A stretch of DNA of 64,000 nt from Galbibacter mesophilus (GCF_023721415.1 NZ_JAMQVC010000006.1:85036-149035), one strand, 5' to 3'. Shown: positions 8,726 through 18,345, counted from the stretch's first letter. Numbers and translations: made by a program. The notes: generated by a model not told the origin, from the letters alone.

Positions 8726-9139
8726 TTACATAAAACTCTCCACCGCCAAATCGTAGCTTTGCATGCCAAACCCTAGGATAACTCCTTTAGCGTTTGGGGA
8801 AATATAAGATTGATGTCTAAATGCTTCCCTTCCAAAGGTGTTGGAAATATGAACCTCAACAACAGGGGTTGAAATACCTTTTATTGCATCTCCAATGCCA
8901 ACGGACGTATGTGTATAAGCCCCAGCATTTAAAATAATACCATCGTAATCGAACCCTTTTTCATGAAGTTTGTTTATAATTTCCCCTTCCACGTTAGATT
9001 GGTAATATTCAATAGAAACATTTTTAAATTTCTGCTGAAGTTTTTCAAGATAATCTTCAAAGGTTTGGGAGCCGTAAATTTCAGGTTCACGTTTTCCGAG
9101 AAGGTTTAAGTTAGGTCCGTTAATGATAATTAGCTTCAT
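8726..9139 (-). CDS. aroQ: Type II 3-dehydroquinate dehydratase
   Basis: 137 residues, close to the usual 140-150. It dehydrates 3-dehydroquinate to 3-dehydroshikimate in the shikimate pathway. It shows INGPNLNLLGKREPEIYG with the catalytic Tyr, LNAGAYTHTSVGIGDA, VEVHISNTFGREAFRHQS with the catalytic His, and the C-terminal GVILGFGMQSYDLAVES. The gene ends near a degenerate repeat, and a bidirectional hairpin lies just upstream of its start. Confidence 0.95.
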   Translation of the reverse strand: MKLIIINGPNLNLLGKREPEIYGSQTFEDYLEKLQQKFKNVSIEYYQSNVEGEIINKLHEKGFDYDGIILNAGAYTHTSVGIGDAIKGISTPVVEVHISNTFGREAFRHQSYISPNAKGVILGFGMQSYDLAVESFM

Positions 9140-9180
9140 AAAGTGTTATTTTCAGTAAAAGTAAAAAATAAAGCATAAAA

Positions 9181-9200
9181 AAAGAGGCTGAGGCCTCTTT
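9181..9200. terminator. Bidirectional hairpin terminator
   Basis: AAAGAGGC and GCCTCTTT form a perfect 8-base stem around a 4-base loop, with an A run on the left and a T-rich stretch on the right. It ends the minus-strand beta-barrel gene at 9224-9742 and separates it from aroQ. Confidence 0.8.
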
Positions 9201-9223
9201 TGTCTTTGTGTATAGCGGTATTT

Positions 9224-9742
9224 TTAAAAGTACAATGAGAAACCTACATTCAAGGAAATTCCGGCCTGATTGTCTGCATCATCGTTAAGGTCTAAATCGT
9301 AACGGAGTCCGGGTTCTATGGCTACATTATTGGCAACAAACCAAGCATAACCTCCTTGTAAGCCTAAAAATAGCGGACTATAATCGTCGCCAAAACTTCC
9401 GTTAAAGTCAGCTTGAACAGGGAATTTAGATGAAATATAATATTTAGCACCCATTTTGTAGGAAAAACGGCCATCGCTTTGCTTGCTATCTCCATAACCT
9501 AATCCTAATTTAAGAGCCAAATCATTCATTACGAAGTATCCTCCTTCAAAACCTATATTCCAAGTAGAATTGTCATCTTCTGAATACAGACTAATAGAAG
9601 TGTTTGAGCGATGAGCGGCACCAAAATTTGTATTGGCTTCAATTAGAAAACTGCCTTTTGCTAATGCAGAATTGCTAGTTTGGGAATTAGCACTGAAGAT
9701 GATAGCAAAAAGTAAAATAATTGTAATAAGAATTTTGTTCAT
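9224..9742 (-). CDS. Small outer-membrane beta-barrel protein
   Basis: 172 residues with a signal peptide (MNKILITIILLFAIIFSANS, cleavage before Gln). The mature part consists of alternating amphipathic strands rich in Gly, Tyr and Phe (GFEGGYFVMNDLALKLGLGYG, FRNA-like turns absent) and ends in GISLNVGFSLYF, with the C-terminal aromatic residue typical of outer-membrane barrels of the 8-stranded OMP_b-brl class. Function unknown. It is monocistronic, with a hairpin terminator 24 bases after the stop and a second barrel gene upstream on the same strand. Confidence 0.75.
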   Translation of the reverse strand: MNKILITIILLFAIIFSANSQTSNSALAKGSFLIEANTNFGAAHRSNTSISLYSEDDNSTWNIGFEGGYFVMNDLALKLGLGYGDSKQSDGRFSYKMGAKYYISSKFPVQADFNGSFGDDYSPLFLGLQGGYAWFVANNVAIEPGLRYDLDLNDDADNQAGISLNVGFSLYF

Positions 9743-9834
9743 TGTATCGATTATTATAAAGTTAATAGCCCTAATTTACATAGTAAATAAATGCTATCTG
9801 TTAAGGATGTGTTAAAATTAAAATTTGGTATAAA

Positions 9835-9864
9835 AAAAGCGAGAGCTGTTAAACTCTCGCTTTT
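9835..9864 (-). terminator. Hairpin terminator after the 197-residue barrel gene
   Basis: AAAAGCGAGAG (9835-9845) pairs perfectly with CTCTCGCTTTT (9854-9864). On the minus strand it lies about 20 bases past the stop at 9885 and ends in a T run; it would also work on the plus strand. Confidence 0.82.
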
Positions 9865-9884
9865 CAATATATTCTATCTATTTT

Positions 9885-10478
9885 CTAGAAGAAGAATCCA
9901 GCACCTACTTGCCAAACACCGTTCTTTTGTTCAATATTCAAATCGTCGCCATCATCAACTATGTTGGAAAGTCCTAAATTATATCTTCCTGTCAGAAAAA
10001 GCCCACTTGTAAATTCATAAGAGACACCAAAATTTAGACCGAAGTCAAGATCTTTATAGAAATCATCAGGATCTACTTCTAAAGAAGCTCCATCCCCTTC
10101 TGCTTCCCATTCTTTAGATACTAAAACACCGACCTGTGGTCCTGCTTCTAAACTAAATCCATCAGCAACAAAGAATTTTGCCATTAAAGGAAAGTTTATG
10201 TATCCTAACTTGGCTTTAATATTATCATTTCCACCAAAATCTCCTTCACTACCTTGAGATGAGTAAAGTATTTCAGGTTGGAAGGCAAATTTTTCAGAAA
10301 ACTTGAATTCTGCAAGTCCACCTACAAAAAAAGAGGTTCTTACTTCAGCGTCATCGGTATCGTCACCGATAAAATTCGCGAAGTTAAATCCCCCTTTTGC
10401 ACCCAATCTAATGTCCTGTGCATTTGTAGAAAATGAAAATGCTACCAAGGCAATTATGGCAATAAAATAATTTTTCAT
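9885..10478 (-). CDS. PorT-family-like outer-membrane beta-barrel protein
   Basis: 197 residues with signal peptide MKNYFIAIIALVAFSFSTNA. The mature protein begins with IRLGAKGGFNFANF, a start typical of the OMP_b-brl_2/PorT-like barrels of Bacteroidota, continues with FQPEILYSSQG, KLGYINFPLMAKFF, FSLEAGPQVGVLVS and NFGVSYEFTSGLFLTGRYNLG, and ends in Phe-Phe-Phe. These phrases are the recurrent strand pattern of small 8-10-stranded barrels. The role is unknown; it need not be the T9SS protein PorT itself. Confidence 0.8.
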   Translation of the reverse strand: MKNYFIAIIALVAFSFSTNAQDIRLGAKGGFNFANFIGDDTDDAEVRTSFFVGGLAEFKFSEKFAFQPEILYSSQGSEGDFGGNDNIKAKLGYINFPLMAKFFVADGFSLEAGPQVGVLVSKEWEAEGDGASLEVDPDDFYKDLDFGLNFGVSYEFTSGLFLTGRYNLGLSNIVDDGDDLNIEQKNGVWQVGAGFFF

Positions 10479-10606
10479 ATTTGATATTTTTTAAGATTTG
10501 TTCCGCTAAACTACAGATAAAGACTACAAACGTATGTTATCGCTTTGTTAAAAGGTTGTCAAATTTTTCTAAAACACTTCGGATTATTTCTATTAATTTT
10601 ACCCAC

Positions 10607-11509
10607 ATGAAGTGGAGCCAAGCCTTAAAAGATTATGAGAGTTACCTTAAGATAGAACGCGGACTATCTAAAAATTCGGTAACTAATTATTGTTTGGATA
10701 TCCATAAATTAATTTCATTTTTGGAACTTCACCAAATAACAATTTCCCCCGTAGAAATTTCTTCGGAAGTCCTTCAGGATTTTATTTACGAAAGCGCAAA
10801 ATCCATAAATCCACGATCTCAAGCACGCTTAATTTCCGGATTGAAGAGTTTTTTTAATTACCTTATTTTTGAAGACTACAGAAATGACAACCCCACAGAA
10901 CTTATTGAGTCGCCAAAAATAGGGAGGAAACTACCCGATACGCTCAGTGTAGAAGAAATTGACAGGCTCATTGCCACTATAGACTTGAGCAAACCAGAAG
11001 GAGAAAGAAATAGAACAATGCTGGAAACCATGTACAGTTGCGGACTGAGGGTTTCTGAATTGGTCAATCTAAAAATTTCTGATATTTTTTTTGAGGAAGG
11101 TTTTATAAAGGTTAGTGGAAAAGGGGATAAGCAGCGTTTTGTACCTATTGCTGCTGCCACCATTAAATATATTGATACTTATATTTCAGAAATAAGATCA
11201 CATGTAACTATTGAAAAAGGCTTTGAAGATTTTGTGTTTTTAAACCGAAGGGGAAAAAGCCTTACCCGCGCCATGATTTTTACCATTATAAAAAATGCAA
11301 CGCGCGATGCCGGAATCAAAAAAAATATTAGTCCGCATACCTTTCGGCATTCCTTTGCAACTCACTTACTACAAAATGGAGCTGATTTACGTGCCATTCA
11401 GCAAATGTTGGGGCACGAAAGTATCACTACTACAGAGGTTTATATGCATTTAAACCGAAAAGACCTAGCCAAAGTAATAGACAAACATCACCCCCGAAAA
11501 GATTTTTAA
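10607..11509 (+). CDS. xerD: Tyrosine recombinase XerD
   Basis: The frame is open from 10481, but homology starts at the ATG at 10607 (MKWSQALKDYESYLKIERGL), giving 300 residues, the usual length. XerD with XerC resolves chromosome dimers at dif. The N-terminal SAM-like DNA-binding part is followed by the catalytic domain with CGLRVSELVNLKISDI (Arg I), GKGDKQRFVPI (Lys), PHTFRHSFATHLLQNGADL (His-x-x-Arg), MLGHESITTTEVYMH (His and nucleophile Tyr). A chromosomal XerC/D rather than a mobile integrase is supported by the housekeeping context (aroQ nearby, no att-like repeats). Confidence 0.93.
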   Translation: MKWSQALKDYESYLKIERGLSKNSVTNYCLDIHKLISFLELHQITISPVEISSEVLQDFIYESAKSINPRSQARLISGLKSFFNYLIFEDYRNDNPTELIESPKIGRKLPDTLSVEEIDRLIATIDLSKPEGERNRTMLETMYSCGLRVSELVNLKISDIFFEEGFIKVSGKGDKQRFVPIAAATIKYIDTYISEIRSHVTIEKGFEDFVFLNRRGKSLTRAMIFTIIKNATRDAGIKKNISPHTFRHSFATHLLQNGADLRAIQQMLGHESITTTEVYMHLNRKDLAKVIDKHHPRKDF

Positions 11510-11584
11510 CTTTTTGTTATCGTTGATTCTCTGTTTTTATTTAGAAATTTATAGTTCTTTCAGAAAAAAATAGAATCAAATACT

Positions 11585-12532
11585 ATGAAGTTTTATACAC
11601 TTAAAAACGATACAAAATTACCAGCTATTGGTTTAGGAACATGGAAATCGGATCCCGGAAAAGTAGGGGAGGCCGTAATTGAAGCCATTAAAGCGGGATA
11701 CAGGCATATTGATTGTGCGGCGGTTTATGGCAACGAGGCTGAAATTGGAGAGGCTTTAAAAACAGCTTTTGCACAAGGTTTAGTAAAAAGGGAAGACCTT
11801 TGGGTTACTTCTAAACTTTGGAACAACGCCCATGAAAGCGACAAAGTGATTCCAGCTTTACAAAAAACACTTACCGATTTACAATTGGATTATCTAGACC
11901 TTTACCTCATCCATTGGCCTGTGGCTTTTAAAGCAGATGTAGATTTTCCCTCGAAGGCAGACGAATTTTTATCATTGGAAGAAGTACCGATTATCGAGAC
12001 TTGGAAAAAAATGGAAGAAGCTCATGAAAACGGATTGGTAAGAAGTATTGGAGTTTCCAATTTCAGCATTGAAAAATTAAAGGATCTTTTGGTTGATGCC
12101 AATTTACAACCGGAAGTTAATCAGGTAGAATTGCACCCATTATTGCAGCAAGATGATCTTTTAGAATTTTGCGATAATAATTCCATCATCTTAACAGGAT
12201 ATTCACCACTGGGTTCAGGAGACCGTTCACAGCGGTTAAAGAAAGAGGATGAACCAAACATGTTAGAGAATGAAGTGGTTACAAAAATCGCGAAAAATCA
12301 CGATTGTACTCCGGCACAAGTGCTCATTGCATGGCATATAAGTCGAGGTACCGCCGTGATACCAAAGTCCACCAACCCGAAACGAATCAAGGAGAACATA
12401 GAAAGCTACGAAGTGGAACTTACCGATAAGGAGTTGGCGGAACTTAAAACTCTCGATGAGCATTACAGATATGTGGACGGAAAATTCTTCGAAATGGAAG
12501 GCAGTCCTTACCACAATATTTACGATGAATAG
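11585..12532 (+). CDS. Aldo/keto reductase
   Basis: 315 residues of a TIM-barrel NADPH-dependent aldehyde/ketone reductase. The catalytic tetrad is complete: Asp43, Tyr48 in AAVYGNE, Lys77 in VTSKLWN and His110 in LYLIHWPV. Signature stretches are LPAIGLGTWKSDPGKV at the N-terminus, VRSIGVSNFSIEKLKDLL, and the cofactor motif GTAVIPKSTNPKRIKENIES. It is closest to the eukaryotic-like AKR1/AKR4 aldose reductase group. The substrate cannot be told. A hairpin terminator follows at 12558. Confidence 0.92.
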   Translation: MKFYTLKNDTKLPAIGLGTWKSDPGKVGEAVIEAIKAGYRHIDCAAVYGNEAEIGEALKTAFAQGLVKREDLWVTSKLWNNAHESDKVIPALQKTLTDLQLDYLDLYLIHWPVAFKADVDFPSKADEFLSLEEVPIIETWKKMEEAHENGLVRSIGVSNFSIEKLKDLLVDANLQPEVNQVELHPLLQQDDLLEFCDNNSIILTGYSPLGSGDRSQRLKKEDEPNMLENEVVTKIAKNHDCTPAQVLIAWHISRGTAVIPKSTNPKRIKENIESYEVELTDKELAELKTLDEHYRYVDGKFFEMEGSPYHNIYDE

Positions 12533-12557
12533 CATTCAATAGATTGAAAGATTATTT

Positions 12558-12590
12558 ATAGCAGGCTTTTTAAGTCTGCTATATTTTTTT
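12558..12590 (+). terminator. Hairpin terminator after the aldo/keto reductase
   Basis: ATAGCAG (12558-12564) pairs with CTGCTAT (12576-12582), with an inner CTT/AAG pairing, and is followed by ATTTTTTT. Confidence 0.8.
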
Positions 12591-12659
12591 ACCCCTCAGA
12601 GTAGTCGGTTTTAAGCATTTAATAAATATTGTATTTTTATAAGCTTAAGACCAACTATT

Positions 12660-14213
12660 ATGTATCACCATTACTTACTAACTCGAACAAGAAATGTGTT
12701 TCTTGTATTTTCGTTGTTAACCATATTTTCTTGCAACGCTCAAAATAGTATTCAATTAACCGAGAAAGATATAATTCCCGTTCCTAAATCGGTTATTTCT
12801 TCGGAGGACGGGTTTTCGTTTAGCGAGAATAGTGCCGTTTTGTACAACGATGAATCTTTGGAATTTTCCGTGGAGTTTTTCAAGAATGAAGTTCGAAACA
12901 ATACCGGACTAGCAATTTCTTCTGAAATAAATTCTGATACTGCTTCAGAAGGAATTCATTTTCAACTGATAGATGCTATAAAGGGAGAAGCCTATCGCTT
13001 AACCATCAAAAAGGAACGAATACTTTTAGAAGCGGGTACTTCTGAAGGTATTTTTAGAGGCGTTCAAACGTTACTTCAATTAATTCCGAAGAAAAAACAA
13101 GACACTTCAATTTTAAATTCATGGTCGTTGCCAGCGTTAATCATAAATGATTTCCCAGAATATGCCTACCGAGGGAGTATGTTGGATGTTTCCCGCCATT
13201 TTTTCACGGTAGAACAGGTGAAAAAATACATTGACTATTTGGCTGCGTATAAGTTTAACTATTTTCACATTCATCTAACGGACGATCAGGGGTGGCGAAT
13301 TGAAATAAAGTCATGGCCGAAGCTTACAGAAATAGGTGCCCGCACAGAAGTTGACGGTGGGGAAGGCGGTTTTTATACTCAAGAAGATTACAGAGAAATT
13401 GTGAAATATGCCCGAGAAAGATTTATTACCGTTGTGCCAGAAATAGATATGCCAGGCCACACCAATGCTGCCTTGACATCCTATCCAGAATTGAATTGCG
13501 ATGGAAAAGCTCCTGAATTATACACGGGAACAAAAGTAGGCTTTAGTTCGTTTTGTATAGAGAAAGAGGTTACTTACACTTTTGTAGAGGATGTTATTCG
13601 TGAGCTGGCTGCCATTACTCCAGGCCCTTACATCCACATTGGCGGTGACGAGTCCCTTTCAACAGAAGAAGAAGATTATATTTCGTTTATAGCTAGAGTA
13701 CAAGATATTGTTTATGAAAATGGAAAAACACCGATTGGTTGGGATGAAATTCAGCATGCCCCGTTAAAGTCCGAAACGCTGGTGCAATTCTGGGGAAAAG
13801 AGAAAAATGCCATTGAAGCAGTAAAGAAAGGAGCAAAATTAATTATGTCTCCTTCAACAAAAGCTTATATGGATATGAAGTATGACTCCCTAACTAAACT
13901 CGGGCTTAATTGGGCGGGATACATAGACGTAGAAACTGGTTACAACTGGAATCCCGACGAAATTTTGACAGGTGTAACCCGAAAGGATATTCTAGGAGTG
14001 GAAGCGCCTTTATGGACAGAAACTATTGAGGACATGGCCGCTATTGAATACATGGTTTTTCCTCGGCTAATGGGCTATGCAGAAATAGGCTGGTCTGCAA
14101 AAAAAGACCGAAACTGGGAAGCCTACAAAAAAAGATTAAAAAAACACCTCGAAATTCTAGATGTTAGAGGGGTTAATTTCTATAATTCGGAAGAGGTTTT
14201 AGATGAAAAATGA
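12660..14213 (+). CDS. GH20 beta-N-acetylhexosaminidase, lipoprotein
   Basis: 517 residues. The N-terminus ends in LLTIFSCNAQ, a lipobox that predicts a lipid-anchored cysteine. A GH20b-like domain (about 35-155) precedes the catalytic TIM barrel. Catalytic motifs are seen: YRGSMLDVSRHFF, HIHLTDDQGWRIEIKSWPKL, EIDMPGHTNAAL, and HIGGDE at 326-331, where Asp330-Glu331 are the polarising and acid/base residues of the substrate-assisted mechanism. It removes terminal GlcNAc/GalNAc from chitin oligomers or glycans, probably at the outer membrane. No SusCD genes lie nearby, so the glycan target is not known. Confidence 0.94.
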   Translation: MYHHYLLTRTRNVFLVFSLLTIFSCNAQNSIQLTEKDIIPVPKSVISSEDGFSFSENSAVLYNDESLEFSVEFFKNEVRNNTGLAISSEINSDTASEGIHFQLIDAIKGEAYRLTIKKERILLEAGTSEGIFRGVQTLLQLIPKKKQDTSILNSWSLPALIINDFPEYAYRGSMLDVSRHFFTVEQVKKYIDYLAAYKFNYFHIHLTDDQGWRIEIKSWPKLTEIGARTEVDGGEGGFYTQEDYREIVKYARERFITVVPEIDMPGHTNAALTSYPELNCDGKAPELYTGTKVGFSSFCIEKEVTYTFVEDVIRELAAITPGPYIHIGGDESLSTEEEDYISFIARVQDIVYENGKTPIGWDEIQHAPLKSETLVQFWGKEKNAIEAVKKGAKLIMSPSTKAYMDMKYDSLTKLGLNWAGYIDVETGYNWNPDEILTGVTRKDILGVEAPLWTETIEDMAAIEYMVFPRLMGYAEIGWSAKKDRNWEAYKKRLKKHLEILDVRGVNFYNSEEVLDEK

Positions 14214-14301
14214 CACAAAAACACGCAAAAGAGATCTTAAATTTATCTTTTTCTTAATACGTTTCAATAACTTAAAACTTTAAATTCAACAAAAAAATCA
14301 A

Positions 14302-15831
14302 ATGGCGGTATTAGGGTCTATAATAAAAGGAGTTATTGAATTGGCAGATACTTTTTCTTCGGAAGTAAATGCGGCGGAAGCACAACGGGAAATCTTAAAG
14401 AAGCTTCTCGAAAAAGCGAAAGAGACCAAGTTTGGTAAAGATTATGCTTTTGAAGAAATTTTAAAATCGGAAGATTTAGAAAAACAATTTGCTCAAAGCG
14501 TTCCTTATTTCGACTATCATAAAATGAACGATGCTTACTGGAAACATCTCCATGAAGGTGAAGAAAACGTTTCATGGCCTGGCACTCCAGAATATTACGC
14601 ATTGAGTTCTGGCACCACAGGAAAAACAAGCAAAAGAATTCCGGTAACGGAAGATATGCTCGAAGCGATACGAAATACGGGTATAAAGCAAGTAAGTGCT
14701 TTGGCAAACTTCGACTTGCCCGCTGATTTTTTTGAAAAAACAATCATGATGCTCGGTAGCTCTACCGACCTAAAAGAAAAAGACGGTCATTTGGAAGGTG
14801 AAATAAGTGGGATAAGTGCCAGTAACATTCCATTTTGGTTTCGTGGTTATTATAAACCAGGAGAAGAAATTTCCCAAATAGACGATTGGGATGAGCGTGT
14901 ACAAAGAATTGCCGAGAACGCTAAAGAATGGGATATAGGCGCGTTAAGTGGTATTCCCTCCTGGATGGAGCTCATGCTTAAAAAGGTAATTGATTACCAC
15001 GGGGTGCAAAATATCCATGAAGTTTGGCCTAATTTACAAGTTTACACTTCTGGTGGGGTGGCTTTCGGACCGTATAAAAAGAGTTTTAATGCATTGCTTG
15101 CCCATCCTATTACGGTGATAGATACGTATTTGGCTTCCGAAGGATTTTTGGCCTATCAAGCGCGTCCTGAAACCGAAGCCATGAAGCTAGTTTTGGATAA
15201 TGGTATTTATTTTGAGTTCGTACCATTTAAGCCTGAATACATTAATCAAGATGGTTCTATAACTGATGATGCCCCCACAATTCCGATTGCTGAGGTTGAG
15301 GAAGATGTTGAATATGTGTTGCTCATTTCAACGGTTTCCGGGGCTTGGCGATATTTAATAGGAGATACCATTAAATTTACGGATGTTGAGCGTCATGAAA
15401 TCATAATTACGGGTCGTACTAAGTTTTTCTTGAATGTAGTTGGTTCCCAACTTTCGGTAAACAAAATGAATGACGCCATCCAAGCAATGGAAGAAAAATA
15501 TGATATGGAAATCCCGGAGTTTACCATCGCAGCTACAAAAATAGACGGTGATTATTACCACAAATGGTATATAGGTTCTCCACAGCAAGACATCGATAAG
15601 GAAGACTTGGCAAATTCGTTGGATGAAGCGCTGAAGGACGCTAACAAAAATTACAAAGTGGCAAGATCTAAAGCCTTAAAAGGAGTAAAAGTAGAAATTA
15701 TAGCACCGGCTATTTTTCATTCTTGGAGCGAGCAGAATAAAAAGAAAGGCGGACAAGTTAAGATGGAACGCGTAATGGGCGAAGAAAAATTTAAAGATTG
15801 GGAAGCTTTTGTAAAGCAACAATCATCTTAA
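14302..15831 (+). CDS. GH3 auxin-responsive-promoter family acyl-adenylating enzyme
   Basis: 509 residues. The adenylate-forming signature YYALSSGTTGKTSKRIPVTE lies near residue 95, followed by family motifs WDIGALSGIPSWMELML, VYTSGGVAFGPY, and WRYLIGDTIKFTD plus EIIITGRTKFFLNVVGSQLS. Plant GH3 enzymes link amino acids to jasmonate or auxin; bacterial members are common in Bacteroidota with unknown carboxylic acid substrates. The last four bases overlap the convergent metallopeptidase-like gene. Confidence 0.88.
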   Translation: MAVLGSIIKGVIELADTFSSEVNAAEAQREILKKLLEKAKETKFGKDYAFEEILKSEDLEKQFAQSVPYFDYHKMNDAYWKHLHEGEENVSWPGTPEYYALSSGTTGKTSKRIPVTEDMLEAIRNTGIKQVSALANFDLPADFFEKTIMMLGSSTDLKEKDGHLEGEISGISASNIPFWFRGYYKPGEEISQIDDWDERVQRIAENAKEWDIGALSGIPSWMELMLKKVIDYHGVQNIHEVWPNLQVYTSGGVAFGPYKKSFNALLAHPITVIDTYLASEGFLAYQARPETEAMKLVLDNGIYFEFVPFKPEYINQDGSITDDAPTIPIAEVEEDVEYVLLISTVSGAWRYLIGDTIKFTDVERHEIIITGRTKFFLNVVGSQLSVNKMNDAIQAMEEKYDMEIPEFTIAATKIDGDYYHKWYIGSPQQDIDKEDLANSLDEALKDANKNYKVARSKALKGVKVEIIAPAIFHSWSEQNKKKGGQVKMERVMGEEKFKDWEAFVKQQSS

Positions 15832-16412
15832 GACGATATCTTTTCACTGGGCGCTAACTCTTGCGTGAGTTGTAAAATGTCTTCTGGGGAAAGGTAAAGT
15901 CTTTTAATACGGTTTTTATAGGTTTCTGATAGACTAGTGTGGTTCAGAATAAAATTTTTGGTTTCTAAAATGTAATCGCCCATACCGTGGTTTACTGCAA
16001 AGACATCGGCAGCGCGTTCTGCTTCCCGAATATGTTTTCCTACAAATATATATTTTATGCCAAACCAAATAAGGTTTAAGCTTCCTCTGTGCAAATAGTC
16101 CATAATATGTCCTAATTCATGGCCAATCCACCCAATAAGCACATCCTTAGGAACCGTATCTATCGTAAACTTTTCCCCTTCAATATTGAAACTACTACTA
16201 ATAAAAATATAATAGCGCCTTCTTTTAGGTTTATTGAATACCGTTGAAAATTCTGGCTGTGCTTGCATGAAAGAACGCTCTAATTTCTCTTTAAATTTAA
16301 ATTCAATGGGCACATTTTTTAAATCGGGAAAATAGCTTAGCGCAGTTTCAACTTCTTTTCTTATGGATATCGGGATACGTTTGTTGGTAAAAGTTTCGCT
16401 TGTTTTTTCCAT
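15828..16412 (-). CDS. Putative zinc metallopeptidase-like protein
   Basis: 194 residues, no signal peptide. The stretch WIGHELGHIMDYLHRG, near residue 95, contains an HExxH zinc motif, and a downstream helix REAERAADVFAVNHGMGDYI supplies a candidate third ligand (Glu) and the E-x-x-A-D pattern seen in M48- and SprT-like peptidases. A hydrophobic stretch (LNLIWFGIKYIFVGKHI) lies between them. The gene is convergent with the GH3-like gene (4-base overlap) and divergent from the MtfA-like metallopeptidase gene. The precise family is not clear to me. Confidence 0.65.
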   Translation of the reverse strand: MEKTSETFTNKRIPISIRKEVETALSYFPDLKNVPIEFKFKEKLERSFMQAQPEFSTVFNKPKRRRYYIFISSSFNIEGEKFTIDTVPKDVLIGWIGHELGHIMDYLHRGSLNLIWFGIKYIFVGKHIREAERAADVFAVNHGMGDYILETKNFILNHTSLSETYKNRIKRLYLSPEDILQLTQELAPSEKISS

Positions 16413-16567
16413 ACTTACAAACTACAAAATATACTTATTAACACTCTAATATGGATTGATAAAATTCTCTTAATAATCTCTAATGCAAACTAAAAATTAT
16501 TGAATTTCAAGTGATTAATTTAAATACAAGGCTTTTCTTTTAACAAGAAAAGTAGTATTTTCATTAG

Positions 16568-17374
16568 ATGATAGTTCCATTTATTTTAGGAGTTCCTGTG
16601 GTGTTGCTCTTCACCTACTGGGGGTTTAACCTTACAGATCTTGCCTATTCCAAAATTTATGGAAAGCCATTGATAGTTTACGATCATATTTATTTCAAGA
16701 AGTTAGAGGAAGAAGATGTTGCTATTATAAAACGGCATTCCGTTTTTTACAATAATTTGAACAAATATAAGCAGCGGGTTTTTAGGCACAGGGTAGTGAT
16801 GTTTATAAACAGCAAAACCTTTATAGGTTTAGATGGTTTTGAATGCACCCGCGAGAAGAAAATATTGATCGCCAGTATTGCGGTGATGCTCTCTTTTGGC
16901 ATGCGTAGATACCTTATTGAATCGGTGAATAAAATTATAGTATATCCAGAAGCCTATTTCTCTGCCATTACCCAAAAATATCATTTGGGGGAGTTTAATC
17001 CACTATTAAAAACCATTGTATTTTCTTGGAAAGATTTTAAGGCTGGATTAAACGACAATAACAACAATAGTAATTTGGGAGTCCATGAATTTGCGCATGC
17101 GCTCTATTTTGCCTCTAAGCATTACAATGATGTTAGTTCCATTTTATTTGCTCACGGCATTAAAAAAATAGACGATTTATTGTACACAGATGTTTATATT
17201 GATAAAATACGGCATACAAAATATTTGAGAGGTTATGCCTTTGCCAATAAGTTTGAATTCTTTGCGGTGTGTTTAGAGCATTTCATTGAAACGCCGGTAG
17301 AGTTTAAAAAGGAGTTTCCGGAACTATTCATCATTATAAAAAATATGATGAATTTTGAAACTTCAATAGTTTAA
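16568..17374 (+). CDS. MtfA-like (M90) zinc metallopeptidase
   Basis: 268 residues with an N-terminal hydrophobic segment (FILGVPVVLLFTYWGF), then the region conserved with MtfA: FYNNLNKYKQRVFRHRVVMF, FIGLDGFECTREKKILIAS and an HEFAH zinc site at residues 173-177 followed by YAFANKFEFFAVCLEHFIETP, where the Glu of EFFAV is the expected third ligand. In E. coli MtfA binds the Mlc repressor and has aminopeptidase activity; Bacteroidota members are not characterised. Here a membrane anchor is added. Its stop overlaps the stop of the convergent ypdA by 4 bases. Confidence 0.8.
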   Translation: MIVPFILGVPVVLLFTYWGFNLTDLAYSKIYGKPLIVYDHIYFKKLEEEDVAIIKRHSVFYNNLNKYKQRVFRHRVVMFINSKTFIGLDGFECTREKKILIASIAVMLSFGMRRYLIESVNKIIVYPEAYFSAITQKYHLGEFNPLLKTIVFSWKDFKAGLNDNNNNSNLGVHEFAHALYFASKHYNDVSSILFAHGIKKIDDLLYTDVYIDKIRHTKYLRGYAFANKFEFFAVCLEHFIETPVEFKKEFPELFIIIKNMMNFETSIV

Positions 17375-18345
17375 TGTACCTGCTTACTTTCAATATTTTC
17401 TAGAATCATTTTTGCATGTACCCTAGAATTTTCTATAAACCACAAATGGGTATCCATACCGCCACAGATAACGCCAGCCAAGTATAGATTTTCAACATTG
17501 GTTTCCATAGTGTCCTCGTTGTATTGCGGATAAAACTTCCCATCTTCGGATAATTGAACGCCTAGTTTTTCCAAGAAATGGAAATTAGGTTTATAGCCTG
17601 TCAATGCCAAAACATAATCGTTTTCGATGGTTTTTTCACCTTCGGAAGTATTCAGAACAATGCAATCTTCTTTAAACTCTTTCACAGTGGTATTGAAAAA
17701 AGCTTTTACACTGCCTTCTTTAATTCGGTTTTCAATATCGGGTTTTACCCAGTATTTTACCCTTGGTCCAATTTCCGGTCCGCGAACAATCATTGTAACG
17801 TCGGCGCCTTTTCGGTAGCATTCCAAAGCGGCATCCACTGCCGAATTGCTTGCGCCTACAACGGCCAGCTTCTGCATGGAGTAAAAATGAGGATCTTTAT
17901 AGTAATGCGCTACTTTTGGCAGATTTTCCCCCGGCACATCCAAGGTGTTTGGAAGATCGTAAAAACCGGTAGCTACGATTACAAAATTAGCTTGGTACGT
18001 TTCTTTATCAGTTTCAATTACAAAACGGTTGTTTTCTTGTTTTTTAACTGAAGTTACTTTTTCAAATAAATTAATATTGAGGTCGTTGGAGGTAACAATT
18101 CTTCTGTAGTATTCCAGCGCTTCATTACGTTTGGGTTTTGCTTCCTTGCTGATAAACGGAATATCATCGATCTCCAGTTTTTCAGAAGATGAAAAGAATT
18201 GCATGTTCATAGGATAGTTAAAAAGGGAGTTTACAATAGGCCCTTTTTCGATAATCAAGGAATCGACACCTCTTTTTTTTGCTTCCAGTCCGCAGGCAAT
18301 CCCGATGGGGCCACCACCAATTATAATAAGTTCTTTTTCAGTCAT
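17371..18345 (-). CDS. ypdA: YpdA-family FAD/NADPH thiol-disulfide reductase
   Basis: 324 residues. The FAD motif GGGPIG occurs at residues 10-15 and a second Rossmann motif VVGASNSAVDAAL midway, with NYPMNMQFFSSSEKLEI, typical of YpdA (Bdr). In Firmicutes YpdA reduces bacillithiol disulfide; many Bacteroidota also make bacillithiol, so the same role is likely. No CxxC pair of thioredoxin reductase type is present, as expected for YpdA. Its ATG overlaps the stop of rpe by one base, so they are co-transcribed. Confidence 0.85.
   Translation of the reverse strand: MTEKELIIIGGGPIGIACGLEAKKRGVDSLIIEKGPIVNSLFNYPMNMQFFSSSEKLEIDDIPFISKEAKPKRNEALEYYRRIVTSNDLNINLFEKVTSVKKQENNRFVIETDKETYQANFVIVATGFYDLPNTLDVPGENLPKVAHYYKDPHFYSMQKLAVVGASNSAVDAALECYRKGADVTMIVRGPEIGPRVKYWVKPDIENRIKEGSVKAFFNTTVKEFKEDCIVLNTSEGEKTIENDYVLALTGYKPNFHFLEKLGVQLSEDGKFYPQYNEDTMETNVENLYLAGVICGGMDTHLWFIENSRVHAKMILENIESKQVH

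Noticed and set aside
10607..11509. Integrase of a mobile element
   Set aside because: Length, motifs and housekeeping context fit chromosomal XerD; no att repeats or cargo were seen.
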